Shown here: positions 1 through 13,636 of the stretch, one piece after another
How the letters are laid out: every line of letters starts with the position of its first letter
Numbering within the stretch: the stretch's first letter is position 1
Source: Glandiceps talaboti
Taxonomy: Eukaryota > Hemichordata > Enteropneusta > Spengelidae
Assembly: GCF_964340395.1 (NCBI RefSeq)
Contig: NC_135562.1
Span: 18,895,626 to 18,959,625 of the forward strand
Length of the DNA stretch: 64,000 nucleotides
Reading direction: 5' to 3'
Program-made: the position numbers and the translations under genes
Notes under the pieces: model-generated
The model's database searches: none
Told to the model about the DNA's origin: nothing
Seen by the model: the letters and a program-made list of their open reading frames with translations, nothing else

Positions 1-3000
1 TCGTCTTTGAAATGACTTTTATTTTAAGATCTCACAATCATTATGATTGAAAAATTGTCATATATGAAATGTATGTAAAGTGAATGTTGAAAGTACAATT
101 TCACAGGCAAATGATATGTGTATTCTAGGAATTATACTTGTGTCATTTTACTATTTTGTACATATTGAACATATCAATTCATATTCAAATCATTTCTCTT
201 AAAGCAATGGTTACGAATGATTGTGGCTACGAATCCAAAAGTCAATTCGATGGGATTTATTTAGTATGTTGTGTACAGTTATATAAATACATTTACCTAC
301 ATGTCATTCAGTAGTATTCACGGTGTGCGATATTACGAGTAAGTTATTATATCAAACAGACATTTTTAAAAAAAAAAACCAGCTATAATAATTGCAGCTA
401 GTGCAGCGTTAAAGATGAAGTTGATGTAAATATTGGACACCGTTGTTAATTTATCTCAAATATGGTGTTACATCTATCGGGGCATTATACAGGTTTGGGC
501 ATTACATAGTTTGTATATTTAATCCGATTCTGATTGTTTGTTTAAAACTTCAAGTTAACCTTTTTTGTTCCAGGATTAGCACATACCATGTGCTAAATGG
601 AGTGTTCTACTCTTTAAACTTAATTTTCCTGTTATTGTTACATCATTGGTATGTTTGTGTAAACGCCATAGGGACAACTACTCATATTGCACTATCTATG
701 CTAAGACGCATTTGAACTATTACCTTGTACAAAGAAACTCAACCCTACCCCTCAGATAAAATAAAAAAGAAAACGAGACAATAGTCACCATATACATTTA
801 TGAAATAGAGGATATCAAAACTAAACCATTTTAGAATTCAATATGGCATTTGTATCAACTCTATAAGGAAGATAAAAGATTTTCGACTTCCACGAAAACA
901 AGAACGTAGACACAAAAAGTGTGTTTATTTCAAAACGATCAGATGCAAGCTTACGTATCGCAAAATCTCGGAGAGATCTTAGTAATTCTGATTTTGTTAC
1001 GTTAAATTTAACTCGGTATACACCATGTAATTAATGAACAATTAAAATAATAAGTAAATATAAGTCTAGATATGAGAGACAATAACACACGAAAGAAGTG
1101 GCTAAGTAGTCACAACAAACACTTTGGTCCTTGTGTTATATTGTCCCTAGTGGGCAAAATCCACACATCACAGAACTTTCAGAAGTCTTATCCGGGATTT
1201 CCTTTCACAATAGAAAGGATATTTGCCTTAGAATGTGATACGTTATACAATACTTATTGCCTGGCCTTGTTCGGGCACTAGTACAGCTTTTAGCCTCAGG
1301 GAGCAGTTGTTACATAACAGACCCTTGTGGGAATATGTGTCTACTATTGCCTTCATAGCCAGGCAGTAACTAAATAATGTCACTTTTTATGTTTTCACTG
1401 AATACCCTATTAAAGCTCTACATCTTATAATGATTGAGAAAAAAATAACAATGTCTCAATATCAAAAACACGAGGCGCAAGGCAGCCTTTGACCCTTCAA
1501 TATGGTACACGATAAAGGTTTTCATTTATCAGCTACAGTCACATTGTATGTTGTATTTTTGAACTCAACTTCCCAGTCATGTGATAAATTTTGATATGTT
1601 CAAATTGGTAATAACTTAAAGATGGATGGAACGTTTGCAACCCAACATTGGATAAAACAGAAAGAGTGCAAACGTTTCACCTTCAAGTTGATAGTAGAAC
1701 TTTCACTGTGTTTTGTTTATGAAATTGAATAATTTTCTTCAACTTCATAAAAATATATCGCTAAATTATAGACAGACATTATACATTTAGTTGGTTATAT
1801 ATGAATATGTCTGAATCCTTGATGTGAATTAACTCCAATATAAATTATAATTCCATGTTTGAGCTATTTCTTTTCCTTTGACGTATAAGTATATTTCAAT
1901 AAACTGCACAACTTCAATCGCCTCCACGTGATTATCTTTGTATTTATACTTTGTACAATTTTAGTGACAAAATGAAATTAAATTATAGTGCATTGCAGGT
2001 TGCAATTCACTTGCTCTATCTGCGTGATAAAAAGCATCCAGAAACCCATAAGAAACTAGGCATGCTACATTGTAATATAGCAAGGTTGAATGAATAGTTT
2101 TTCGCTACATCTTGAAATGAAAAGTAAAGTGCAACAATGCAGATATTAAATGCAGATATCAAAACATTGGCGACAGCGTGTCTATGTTTAATTGAAGTAC
2201 GTTTATTTTATAATTTTAGTCGGACAAGAAATAGCGATCTTACTACTTTAAAATGTTAATATACCGCTTTTTATTGTTTTCTACGTGGTTGTGTCAATCA
2301 GAGCCAGTTTACAGTAACACGATACCCATATTTCTTCATACTGGCAGTTACTTATATCAGCAGGCATTCAATGTAGACAGATATTTCCTTCAGTTACTTA
2401 ATAATTGTCTGTCTAACGGATGAAGTGGTAATTGCTTATGATTTAACAATCAGGTCAGTGAAATTTAAAACATAAATCTATAATAATGGTGAGAGAGGCG
2501 TAGACGTAGAAACTATTTGTAGTATGCTTCCAGTGCTATCATAGTATAACTATCGGGCTTTAAAACAAATATGGCTGCCGTTCAGTCAGAAATAATATAA
2601 TGTACGTGTACTAAAATAATAACAATATCCTGCCTTACCTATGCAGAAATATATATTAAAGATAACTCTATATTTTAAAGACAACTATATATTTTAAAGA
2701 CAACTGCTGGGCAGAGAAGTGTACGAATGAACACATACGGATGAACAGGTATGTTGACAGCTGGCTGGTCAAATCTCAATGCAATAGAGCCCCGTGTAAT
2801 AGACCCAAAGTACATGATCCTGTAACTCAGCGGTAATCCCTTTCCCGATGGATCATTCTCATGTTCGGTTTCCTGTACAATAAACTCTGACATTATAACC
2901 TGTCTACAATTTCTGCATTCTAGACCCAGAGCTGTTCGTTCTATTTCTAACTATCACACAACAACAACATGAAGGTATGAAATGTCACACAATAAGCTGA

Positions 3001-3820
3001 AGGGCATAAAAGTTAATCAATTGTAATATCCTAGTATGTTCCATTTTGTCTTCAATGTGTTATTATTATTTGCAGGGGATTGCTGTATCTGAAAAAAAAA
3101 TACTGCTAGTATATCATTCTTGCTGGAGTGTATTTTGCCATCACTTAGGGGTAGAACTCAAATCCTGGATTCAACCATTGTGGATGTCGACACAACCTTA
3201 TACACATTAACAAAGTGTTTATTGCTCGAAACGTTTCGTTTGATTAGAACTTTCGGAGCTCTTTTCACATATCACCACTTCAAATATCTGGTATTCAAAC
3301 CAGTAACTGTTTTTATGCTGCTGGGAAATAATACATAATTGTTATTGAAGTTTATCAATTTCTGCTCTCAGGTAAATAACTCAGATAATACCTGAAGACA
3401 ACATAAGTCAGTCAATGATGTAAAGCTATAACTAGACACATTCGTGTCGGTGGTTTCCGATGCGAATCTCAAACAAAAATGCGGGTCGCATGTGAAATAA
3501 TACGGTGTTAGACAAATGAATTCATATTTAGTGAACATTTTATTGAGTCTGTGGCTAATATTAAGAATAGTTTAGTCTGATGTCGATGACAGAGGACGCA
3601 TTTATTAAATGACCAGATACCCTTTACTCTAAACATTTGGTTTCAATAAGCATCATTCCTTACGGAGGAAAATGGCCATGAAAAATAACATTTCATTACC
3701 GGGAGGAACAAATGAGTGTATGTTTTTGCGTGAATCCCCCACTAAGATCACGTATCCACGCTTGGCCCTTGATTAATTTGTTCTTGTCGAAGAAATACAT
3801 CGTAAAATTTCAACTGAGCA
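1..3820. other. Non-coding stretch, no gene recognised
   Basis: AT-rich sequence with only short ORFs (72 codons or fewer) of no recognisable family and no codon-like bias visible by eye. I found no splice-framed exon, RNA gene or long repeat apart from the short duplication at 2668-2703. It lies far downstream of the VGAT gene and is probably intergenic. Confidence 0.5.
2668..2703. repeat. Short tandem duplication, 2 x 17-19 bp
   Basis: CTATATTTTAAAGACAA is followed directly by the same sequence with a two-base TA expansion. It looks like a recent slippage duplication with no other feature attached. Confidence 0.75.
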
Positions 3821-3825
3821 ACATT

Positions 3826-4665
3826 TCAACTATCGTCACCAAGGTCATAAAACAAAGTGATGGGCATATTTGGACTACTGTATCTAACATATAGTGAGTT
3901 TTGGCTATATGACCTTGAGGACAGATGGCAAGGTCAAAAGTCAAGGTCTCATTAGAAAGCCCATTGTAGATAACATGGATGTAGTCATTTAAAGAAGGTC
4001 TCTATCTTTTAACCTTCCAGCTAGAGTTAGTGAACAAAGGTGAATTTTTAAAATAAATATAGCACCCATTCAGCCATTATCGCCAAGGTCATGAAACAAA
4101 ATACTTTGTATTTTGGACTACTGATTCCGACATTTGAACCGGTTTGGTTTAAATTATCTCTAAAGTGTACATATGCAATTCTAATTTTGAAAATAAAGGT
4201 CAAGGTCAAGGGTCAAGGTCTCGTAAGAAATTTCATTATGGATAACATTGTGTAGGCACTCAGATGAAGTCACTATGTAACATTCACAATTTGTTGGCAA
4301 AAATGTTTTGAGGGGCACATCATGCCTATCTGACTTTGAAAATGAAGGTCTTTTGACCTTCGAAAGGATGGTCAAGGTCAAACTTAATAATATCATTGGA
4401 AAGCTTGCTACACATGAATAAAATTCCCAGCTTTCAAGCTTACAGTGCTGTATAAATTGGCAACATTGCCACCATTTAACCGTTGTCGCGAAGGTAACGA
4501 AAAGAAGTGACTTGAATATGCGGACTCTAGCACCTGACATTTGTAGGTTTGATTGAAATTGGCCTCTACAGGTGGACACGAACAAACATATGGACGGATG
4601 GACAGAGGGGCGGATGGACGCACAGGTGAATGTATAGATGCATTGACAGACGGACACATGGGACC
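3826..4665. repeat. Three-unit diverged tandem repeat rich in AGGTCA, with GGAC-rich tail
   Basis: Three related blocks start near 3831, 4078 and 4482. Each opens with a variant of TATCGCCAAGGTCATGAAAC and continues with 'ggactactg'-like and 'ggataacat'-like segments. Units 1 and 2 hold clusters of AAGGTCA in direct and inverted orientation (3940-3955, 4197-4222, 4345-4380). The last unit runs into a GGAC/GGATGGAC-rich tail (4573-4655), a layout common in dispersed non-coding repeats of molluscs and some other invertebrates. No ORF is convincing; the 215-codon minus-strand frame here is an artefact of the repeat. Function is unknown. The AGGTCA motifs match nuclear-receptor half-sites, but that may be incidental. 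Confidence 0.7.
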
Positions 4666-4861
4666 CAACGTACAGTAGCGCCGGCGCCCGTCGCTCCAAA
4701 CCTCGTCCATTTGTTTCTAAAAGTTCAGCTCGCTTAGCATGTACACACATGTGCACACGCACAACCACGTGTGAGCGCGCATCGGTAGGCAAATACGCAC
4801 TGCTGCACCGTTGTCTAACTGCCGACATTTATTTATCTGTCGTCTGCCTGATATATTGTGT

Positions 4862-4962
4862 AATATATTGTGATGCAATGTAATGTAATGTAATGTCATG
4901 TAATGTAACGTAATTTAATGTAATGTGATGTAATGTAATGCAGTGCAGTGTAATGTAACGGG
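4862..4962. repeat. (TAATG)n pentanucleotide array
   Basis: About 20 imperfect copies of TGTAA/TAATG with single-base variants (TGATG, TAACG, CAGTG). The complementary pentamer CATTA forms an array at 20.9 kb. Confidence 0.85.
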
Positions 4963-7455
4963 GCGAATTAAAATGGAACACATTGGAGGGAAACAATACT
5001 CATACAATATTCTCGCATTTTTTTCAGTAGTTACAAACACATGATACATATATTGTAATAACTATATAACATCGCCTTTCTATTTGATGCAAATACCTTT
5101 TTAATATGAAACTCTAAAAGTACTTTTTAATTACATTTTGTAAATTGATTATACACCTCTTCCAATGGAGTAATATTGCGAAACGGACCATGGAGTACTC
5201 GCCTAATCAAAACCTGTTAGGTAATATATAGTCTTTCATCAGTGCATTTTAATTAAAGGTAGTGTAAGGGTGCAAATTACAGTTTGAGGGATGGCTAATC
5301 AATTATTAGGAGGAACTGCCTTCTAGTAAGGTTTCAGACCGTGTATAGAAATAATCACTCGCTGAGTAAAACCAACATACATAAGTAAAAGAACCTTCAT
5401 ATCAATACCATTAAAGAACGTACAGTTCGCTATAGCCACGTCGACCCAAATACTTGTAACATAGAATTTCATTTATTTCATTCAATAAACCTTTTATTAA
5501 TTTAATAGTGAAGCCATCCAGCAATGGATAAAGAACCCATATGTAAATCTTTCAAAGTTTACGTTCACGTTAATCAAATTTATTATCTCCGTCAGAATGG
5601 AAAGAAGACGTACTTGATATTAAACACCATTATGGAGACACTATGACGTCAAACCCTAAACATTTACAGCCAAATAAAGGTTAGTAATATGTCTATCTCA
5701 TGTCCATGTCTCCAATTAGATTGCCTTTTAGCAATATAATATAGACATGCAGTGAACCTAATATATACGTCGTTATCGTGACTGCTTTAATGTTAAGTTG
5801 CCAACTTTTCACCTCCATAAATGAATCATACCATGCATATATAAGATAGAACGTTTTTAAAATGTGAGTTCTATTAGAGCAAACCTTGTAATACATCCGG
5901 CATTCGTGCTAAAACATAGAAAGACTAAAGTAAACACATATGTAGACAAGAAATGGAGACTTAGTCTGTTATTAGGGGTTTATGGTATTCTGATTTGAAG
6001 ATAATTAAAGATTCAACTAATGACTGACAAAGATAACGAGTGGACAGTTAGTACAAAAGAGACAAGCAATTACATACTTCATTTTAAATGTCGACGCCAG
6101 GCTTTTCACACATCAAGTTCAATATTCCAGCTATTTAATAATAAATTCGGATCATTCTGTCTATTATTACCCGCATAGATTTCCGTGCCACAGAAACGGG
6201 CTTGCGACTAGTCCAAGAGCTAATTTATGTCAAGTTGAAAGAGTCAGGTACTAACGCTTAGCTGTACGTGATCTTGATGAAAATGATCACTTACTAGACA
6301 TGGTGCAATATTAAGTGCGTGTATTATTGTCATTTAAAAAAAGATGCAATATCCAATATGTGTGACATAATATATATCTACACTTCTTGCAAACTTTGAA
6401 GTTTGGTTGAATTCAAAAGCGTATCTTTGAAGATAAAAATGTGTACAAAATATTTAGATCGGAATAGTAGGCTGGTGAGACTCCGATGAACGCAATATCA
6501 TTGCGAGAGTGCTGCAAAATTTAGTTTACCATCACCAGAGTTGTTGGGTCCTTCGAGTAAAAAACATGTCATTCAAAATATATTCTTAATATTATCAAAT
6601 CTCTGCCATAAAAGAATTAATCCCCTTGCGGTTATTGTGACGTTTCTGGCCAGATTTATTTTTGATCATGATCAAGCTATCAAGCTAAATGTCTACATTG
6701 CCTAGACAAGAATTTCTTTGATTCTTTGGATAATTGACAAATACCAATCAAGGAATTAAACGAAATGAACTACCTGAAAGATCTTTCAGCGCACATATAG
6801 AGTATGTTACACTAGGCCTAGGGCGGATTTCACCAACATTACCCCGGTGTGTATGTAGTGATGAATCGACCAATAGTTTATTGAAATCGTCTTGTCCAGG
6901 CAGGTTAAGTGGGGAATCTATTAAACATGTTTATCTCTACAGGGGTTTATAAAATTCCGAAACCAATAACAACTTTAAGACTTGACAAAGAATACAAAGG
7001 TTTGGCGACAAACAGAGTTCAATAGCATTTGATTAAAACTAATATAAATAAGCAAAAATATGAAGTAACACGTGACCTGGGGTCACATGAGTACGCCCTC
7101 TGTGTTGCGTGACTACTAGCTTACCAGTAATCATGTTTTAATACGTTGTAATGTTCCAGTAGTTTTTTTCCTCAAATTTCAAATTCCCGTAATATGTAAA
7201 TTCATTTGAATACTATGGTCTGTGTCTTCAGTGTTGCATTTAGCAAGCTGAACAGGGGATCGTTTTTAGGTGTTAGAAACACTAGACTCATATATATTTG
7301 AGTAATGTTTTAGAATTGACATGCTGCGTCGACAGATTAACAGTAACTGCCATAAATAGTACACTGAGTGACAGGTTTAATGAGAATAAAATTACAAAAA
7401 TCGCATCGTCACACCACTTTAGACAAAATGTTCTGACTTGAAACATAGTTTTGCC
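4963..7455. other. Non-coding stretch, nothing recognised
   Basis: AT-rich, with only short chance ORFs (up to 72 codons). I see no repeat, RNA gene or exon that I can support. Confidence 0.5.
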
Positions 7456-7456
7456 T

Positions 7457-7516
7457 TATGTATGTATGTATGTATGTATGTATGTATGTATGTATGTATG
7501 TATGTATGTATGTAGG
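7457..7516. repeat. (ATGT)n microsatellite
   Basis: About 14 near-perfect TATG units. The minus-strand ORF reading through it (HTYI repeats) is an artefact. Confidence 0.95.
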
Positions 7517-8344
7517 TATGACTCAAACCGGTTGAAATGTTTCAAATCAGCCTTTACTTCTAATCCCAAATGATATAGTTTCACCAACGTGACTTGGACG
7601 TCTTTGTCAAGCTGTGTATGAACACAGCCAACATACAATTAAATGTATAGGTTTTTTTTGTTGTTGAAATTTTGAAATATAAAGTTAATAATATCTGTGT
7701 TTTACTTCATGTATTCTCGTCAAGCGTAAAATGCATTAATTAAAGAAAAGGCGTTGTAGGCTATAAACATGGAAAGTACGTGCTCGCCAATGCGGAGAAG
7801 TAGTCGTGTATATCCAATTGATATTGCCGTAGGGTACAGTACAGTACAGTACAGCTGTGTTTTACTAAAATCAAATTCCATCGAAACAAAAAACATTACA
7901 TAAACACGTAATTGGGTTATATGTCTTCGATTCAACGCAAAAAGTCTTTGAAGTCTATTTTATATATATTCCATGTACTATAATAAACATGTCTTTCCTC
8001 TAAATCATAGAATAATCGTCGATTGTAAAAGAGCAGTAATCACATTACAATAGTCAACATTACTGGCGTCAAGTCATGCACTAACAGAATATCATCGATA
8101 TCTTAATTAAGCCATAACGTAGTCGCCCAGGGCACAAAATTGTCCAATATTAGATTTAGGGTTTGTTTTCGCAATTTTATGTTGTATAACACCAACAACA
8201 CGAATGATGTCAGTTTTTTCTCTCCATGTTTATCAATTTGAAACCTTTAAAACGGTTTGTACAAAAACGAGTCACATATTTCACAGAGAAATCGGGTGGA
8301 AACAACACCTAGATTTGGCAGAAGTGTAACTGGTACGCCAACAT

Positions 8345-8765
8345 CAATGTAACATGGACGTTAAAAAAATAGCAATGCAGCATAGATCCAGCCATGTACC
8401 AGCCATGTGAGCATAGCCGTTACATAGGTATTTCTCATAGCCATATCCCAGCTATGTCAACATTGCTCTAACAGCGCAGCGGTATTTCCCACAGCCATGT
8501 ACCAGCTGCGTGAGCAATGCTAGTCAGATATAAACAAAAGGGTTGCTACAGGGTATTATTCAACCATAACTGTTACATGGATGCGCACAACTCTGTGCTA
8601 GGTGTGCAGTACACAGCTATGGTACTGGAATGTGAATATACCCATGAACGTGGCTGTGATGCACACAGCTGGTACATAGCTGTGCTCTCGAAGCTCCATC
8701 CTAGCATTAGGATGTGGCTACATCCTATCACTAGGATGTGCAAATCCTAGTGCTCGAATTTACAA
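8345..8765 (+). repeat. Dispersed repeat with CAGCCATG/CAGCTATG motifs, copy 1
   Basis: This block repeats variants of 'cagccatgtaccagct' and 'acagctatggtac', includes a 'ggtatttcccacagccatg' segment, and ends in small hairpins (8697-8750). A diverged copy lies in inverted orientation at 51480-51885 and shares the order of these motifs and the terminal 'aggatgtg...atcctag' end. The 77-codon ORF inside has no recognisable product. It is probably a non-autonomous mobile or low-copy repeat; the class is unknown. Confidence 0.6.
8697..8750. repeat. Twin small stem-loops at the repeat end
   Basis: CATCCTAGCATTAGGATG (8697-8714) and CATCCTATCACTAGGATG (8721-8738) each fold with 7-base arms, followed by a third ATCCTAG half. 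They lie at the edge of the 8.3 kb dispersed repeat and may be part of its end structure. Confidence 0.6.
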
Positions 8766-8776
8766 GGTTCACTGTG

Positions 8777-8824
8777 CATGTATGTATGTATGTATGTATG
8801 TATGTATGTATGTACGTATGTATG
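8777..8824. repeat. (ATGT)n microsatellite
   Basis: About 12 TATG units with one TACG interruption, directly beyond the 8.3 kb dispersed repeat. Confidence 0.95.
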
Positions 8825-10229
8825 TGTACAAATATGTGTTTGCGTAATACACAGCTTTAGATCTGGAGACTTCTGATATTTCATTTTAATTCTCAGAATG
8901 TTTGAAACCAGTCAACGTTCTGTATTCCCGCTTCGCTCGTTAACCTCTGTAATATATAATTCATTATTATATCTCGTTAAATTCCTGCAGTGATGGGTCG
9001 CGAGTGTACTTTTAATCAGCTAATTAGAATTGCTTTCAATTACAATAATATCATTCACAAGCGTTATTTCATGATTATCAATTTCCATCAATGAATCTTA
9101 ATCTCCTTTTTTGACATGATTGCTATGTTTTAGATGAGAATGAAGAACAAGTAGGCTAGCTTAACGTGTTTGCCAGGATGTGATCATGACACATGTCAAA
9201 CTAGTTTATTAGTATGCTCTTTGAATTCGTGTATCGTGACTGTGCTGGAGGGGCATGTCGGACCACATGGCATTGATTGATAATGACCCAATCAAGTTCA
9301 CTTACATCAAATGCGTTTCTGAATCAAATGAGAACCTGCAGACATTGAAGTCTGGCGTGTATTTTGTCTTTTTTAATGTTCAATCGGAAGTCATCATATT
9401 GGTAACATTAAGCGAAATTATATGAAGGGTGATTTGTCGAGAATACAGTTTTACTACTCTAGGAGATTGTTGACAGGAAACAAACTAGATTAGAAGCACA
9501 TATCTGACTCAACAATGGTTGTCTTAAATTGGTTGAGTCAATGATAATACTAGTTGGCTAGGGGGTCTTGTCACTTCGTGTCGAAAGTCGAGAAGTAACA
9601 TTACCTTTAGATAAGGCACTTTTTCGCTGATTAAAGTAAAATGGGCAATATCATAATTATACCCCACATGAAAACAACATGTATGGAAAAATGGGACCAC
9701 TTATATGGCGAGTTTTAGATATTATTCCCCAATATTTTCCTGAGTTCACACAAGTAAAATATGCGCTACATAAGGAGCCTTGTCAGTACGAGTCGCTAGA
9801 TGAGTAATGAAAACTCTTAGATCACATGTATTTAAGGGCTGAATGAAGAACAACATTGGGGAATAATAGAATTATACCTATTCAAGAATAACATGATAAA
9901 TTGGATATGGATATATTTGACCTCAAGCAGCTCACATCCATTGCTATGGGTTGTCTTGACATAGAACGACTAGTGTATATAAACCATATTTTCTGTTCGG
10001 AGATAACAACTTGGCTTTAGCATGGCGGCACGTGTATTTGTACACATTTCGAGCATCGCAGAATGAAGGACATCGACGCATACGTGTTGTCCAGATGTAG
10101 AATGACTACGATATGAATCCGTTTGTTTTTCTTCGAAAGAGTTCACCTTCCTTGTCTTGCGTGTGGTACAAAATAATACGTATCTTTGTCGTATTCTTAT
10201 CTTTGTAAACTTTTTAAGAGGGTTAAATA

Positions 10230-10231
<2 letters not shown>
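8825..10231. other. Non-coding stretch with a weak internal duplication
   Basis: No gene recognised. A weakly matching pair, 'cttgtcacttcgtgtcg' (about 9567) and 'cttgtcagtacgagtcg' (about 9779), suggests an old duplication of roughly 210 bp. A 13-bp inverted match, 'attattccccaat' against 'attggggaataat', brackets the interval 9720-9866. Both are marginal. Confidence 0.35.
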
Positions 10232-10279
<48 letters not shown>

Positions 10280-10305
10280 CAAGAAGAGACGCATACATAC
10301 ATACA

Positions 10306-10339
<34 letters not shown>

Positions 10340-10444
10340 CATACATACATACATACACACATACATACATACATGCATGCATACATGCATACATGCATAC
10401 ATACATACAGACAGACAGACAAACAGACAGACAGACTGAAAAAA

Positions 10445-10483
<39 letters not shown>

Positions 10484-10637
10484 AAGACAGACAGACAAAA
10501 AGACAAAAAAGACAGACATACAAAAAGACAATAGACAGACATACAAAAAGACAGACAGACACACAGACAGACACACAGACAGACAGAGACACAGACAGGC
10601 ACACACACACAGAGACATACAGATAGACACAGACAAA
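10232..10637. repeat. Compound microsatellite (TA)n-(CATA)n-(CAGA)n
   Basis: Ordered blocks: (TA)n 10232-10277, (CATA)n 10292-10409 with CATG variants, then (CAGA)n and AAAGACAG mixtures to 10637. Every long ORF here on either strand (TYIH, MYVC, DRQT, SVCL repeats) is a translation of the microsatellite. Confidence 0.95.
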
Positions 10638-10859
10638 GGTAATTTACTTAACGTCAATGTCTACGATGAGTTGGAGGCCTTACACCTGTGATAAAATACA
10701 TAAATGATGAAATTATTTGTCTGATGTGTGTTCGTGTATACAAATAAAATTAAAACAAATGACTGTAAAATACACTTACACAAGAAAATATAAGTAAAAT
10801 AATATTTATATTGCGTTAACTTAAGATGTTAGCAACAAACCCAACTTGTAAACGAACTA

Positions 10860-13000
10860 ACAGAATGGAAAAGATATCTGCATTACATGACTTTAATTAT
10901 TCATTCATATTACGAAATTATTACAGTTTGGTTGATTGGATGCATTGTACGGTAACCATTGATTTTTTTTCTTAAAAATAATTTCTATATAGATGCGTTA
11001 CCATGGTAATATTGATAATCCCAAGCCCATTATTGTTAAAATTGAGTTATTGAATTTCTTAAAAAACTGTAGCATAATTATATCTTATAAATCGACCACG
11101 CTGCTTGTTAAATAAATGCCAGAGTGAAGAGCAACAAGTCTTTTTATAGCACACATCAATCAACCTTCTTAGTTTTCTATAGTTGAAATTTGTGACAGGT
11201 GACGTCACTACATATGTGCATGGTATAAAAAATGACGGTCATTATTTCGGTGACAATTCTTTTGAGAAGACTAGAATTTACCTAGTTTGGATCGCGACTA
11301 TGTGGTGCAACCATTCAATTGATAAAAAAAAGTGAAGAGAAATTCCCAGGGACGGGGTACGCAAATAGAATGTACTTCATTATGTCTAAGTGACCTATTT
11401 ATCCGGAGATTAGCACAATTATAAATGAAGATTATTTTGATTTTTAATCTCCATTCAAGTTATCACTAATGTGAGCAACATATACCGTAGTTGTATGATT
11501 ATATTTAAATATGACTTCTTTTCTGAAAATGAAAATGGACCAAGTTTTCAAAAGAATAATTTAGGTGCTTGCATTATGCACACTCAAATTAAAATCGTGT
11601 GCGGTAATTAAGTAAATAATTTCAACATCGAAGTAATACCCATCATAATTACTGCCATGTGATTGTGCAAAAAGTCTCTGTTCCTTCATTACAATAAGGG
11701 TATCTTTAGGACTGCGATGATAATATATGCTGGAAGATAAATAATCCATACAATGTAGACAGTGTATACCCAGTGTGTGTGTCAAAACGGATTTCATAGA
11801 TACGAATGGATATATTTCGGATCCTTCAAGTGATACCGATATACCGATGTATCACCATGGTGATGTATGTAGAAGTGTGATGAACTCACGACAACTTTCG
11901 AAGTTGCCATATGCCGGTATTACATACGTTCTAACAGTATTAGTGTGAACGTATGATACCTCACTCTTAAGATATACAGGTTGAAAAATACCTATTTAGA
12001 CATTAAGATAACCTGATATGTGGGTAATAGACTCTGTGTCAAGTAAGATATACATTACAAACGTAAGCATTTCATACTACACACTACTGTAGCATTATGG
12101 ATTTATTGTCATCAAGTGTATCACCCGGATCTTCGCTTAAACAGACTGCTACAAACTGAACATGAAATTTCCAGATGCGTACAATAAAATGTGATCGACA
12201 CAATAACATATACGATTTTTTCGTTTCTAATCGTGAACAGATTTATGCTAACATACGTCATTTTCTATTTAATGACTGCTGGCTCGTATGTTACGTAACA
12301 CAGTTAAGTTAGACTCATACATCATACAAACGGTACATTGAAAAAAAGAAGTCGGTCAAAGCAAGCAGCACGTATACAGCCATACATTACGGCATTTAAT
12401 TGCTCGTATTTTCACATGTTCTGTGTTTAATGTGTTGTGATACGGCTAACAAATGGTTGACATTGCCTGAAGTCATCAAATAGATTTATGCCCTTCTGTA
12501 GGGATTAAAATCATCTGTACCCCCTTAACTTCATTCGTACAAATACTGCCTACTCACCCTCTGAGCTTATACCTACGATATTCATTGCACTTCCATCTGC
12601 TGAAGTAATAGACCAAACATTTTTAATTTCACTGAGTGTTTATGGCAGCTAAAAATTCAAAGGCATTTTGAACCTCGAATGCAGAAGTGTAACGTTCTGT
12701 TCTTGTAACAGTAAGAGTGTACACGTGTACAGTACTAAAGATTACAATTACATACATAAGTATTAAGAATTCAACAAAGTGTAAGAAGCATAACTTTGGC
12801 AGTACCTTTTAATGGATACGGTACAATACTTCACTGTGTCCTCGACATTTTCCTTTCCTTTCCTTCTACGTATCCTACTCTTTATTCTGATGAATGCTAC
12901 AAATTTATAAGAGTGCCTATGGCTAAAATAATTAATATATAAGAGTAAAGAAACGAAGTTATCACGTCCACTGGCAATCCCAAACAACATTGATGGATGA
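10860..13000 (+). repeat. Segmental duplication, unit A
   Basis: Non-coding sequence repeated in the same order and orientation, with heavy divergence, in unit B (14100-17420). Anchor matches: 10995-11030 'ttaccatggtaat..gataa' with 14210-14238; 11085-11108 'aatcgaccacgctgcttgtt' with 14299-14320; 11235-11330 with 14490-14590; 11810-11880 'catggtgatgtat' with 15120-15190; 12815-12855 'gtgtcctcgacatttt' with 17398-17416. No ORF is conserved between the units, so this looks like an old non-coding duplication. Confidence 0.6.
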
Positions 13001-13178
13001 TCAATTTGAACTATAGTATTTTGAGAACAAAATTAAAATTGTTTTCTTATATAGATCCATAACAGCGGCCTCGAGCTCCTTATCATGGCCATGGGTACAG
13101 TTTACCGACCTTCATATAGCAAAGTAGGGCTTAGTGTTACGATAATTTACAAAAATTGCACATGTAACAACGCAACAG

Positions 13179-13180
<2 letters not shown>

Positions 13181-13268
<88 letters not shown>

Positions 13269-13301
13269 CGACAAGGTAAATAATTTGTGATAAAAAAATA
13301 C

Positions 13302-13345
<44 letters not shown>

Positions 13346-13425
13346 CTCGGTGAGTATCAATCTGCTATAAGACAGTGCTCTATACCGCAGTGGCAGAGCG
13401 TAATATACCGCAGTGGCAGAGCGTA

Positions 13426-13462
<37 letters not shown>
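13181..13462. repeat. (AT)n tracts, three blocks
   Basis: Long alternating AT at 13181-13267, 13303-13344 and 13429-13462, separated by an inverted-repeat arm and a short tandem repeat. Such long AT tracts extrude cruciforms readily and often mark insertion or assembly-fragile sites. Confidence 0.95.
13381..13426. repeat. Tandem duplication of a 22-bp motif
   Basis: TACCGCAGTGGCAGAGCGTA occurs twice in direct tandem between AT tracts. Both copies are identical, so the duplication is recent. Confidence 0.85.
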
Positions 13463-13468
<6 letters not shown>

Positions 13469-13476
13469 TATACATA

Positions 13477-13540
13477 CAGTGGGCCCTCGCTAACTCGCGC
13501 CTCGGTAAGTCGCGGATTCGGCTAAGTCGCGGGTGTCACC
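13477..13540 (+). mobile_element. Possible pogo/Tigger-type transposon terminal repeat
   Basis: After a TA-rich flank the sequence begins CAGTGGGCCCTCGCTAACTC and repeats a (C/G)TAA(C/G)TCGCG module three times (13490, 13505, 13521). Known pogo-like DNA transposons insert at TA and have termini starting CAGT with repeated 'CTCG.TAA'-type modules. Only one end is visible and there is no transposase, so this would be a solo end or part of a MITE. The family name is inferred from the motif only. Confidence 0.35.
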
Positions 13541-13636
13541 TTGGATCCCATTTTTTCTTTAGTTTTCCTATTGTTTCGGAACGTATCTTACTCTATATAC
13601 TGTGTATTTTTTTATCACAAATTATTTACCTTGTCG

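Noticed and set aside
4181-4828. 215-codon minus-strand ORF
   Set aside because: It crosses the AGGTCA repeat and its GGAC tail; no domain recognised and composition follows the repeat.
10157-10657. Overlapping ORFs of 77-144 codons
   Set aside because: Translations of the compound microsatellite; open in all frames because the repeats lack stop codons.
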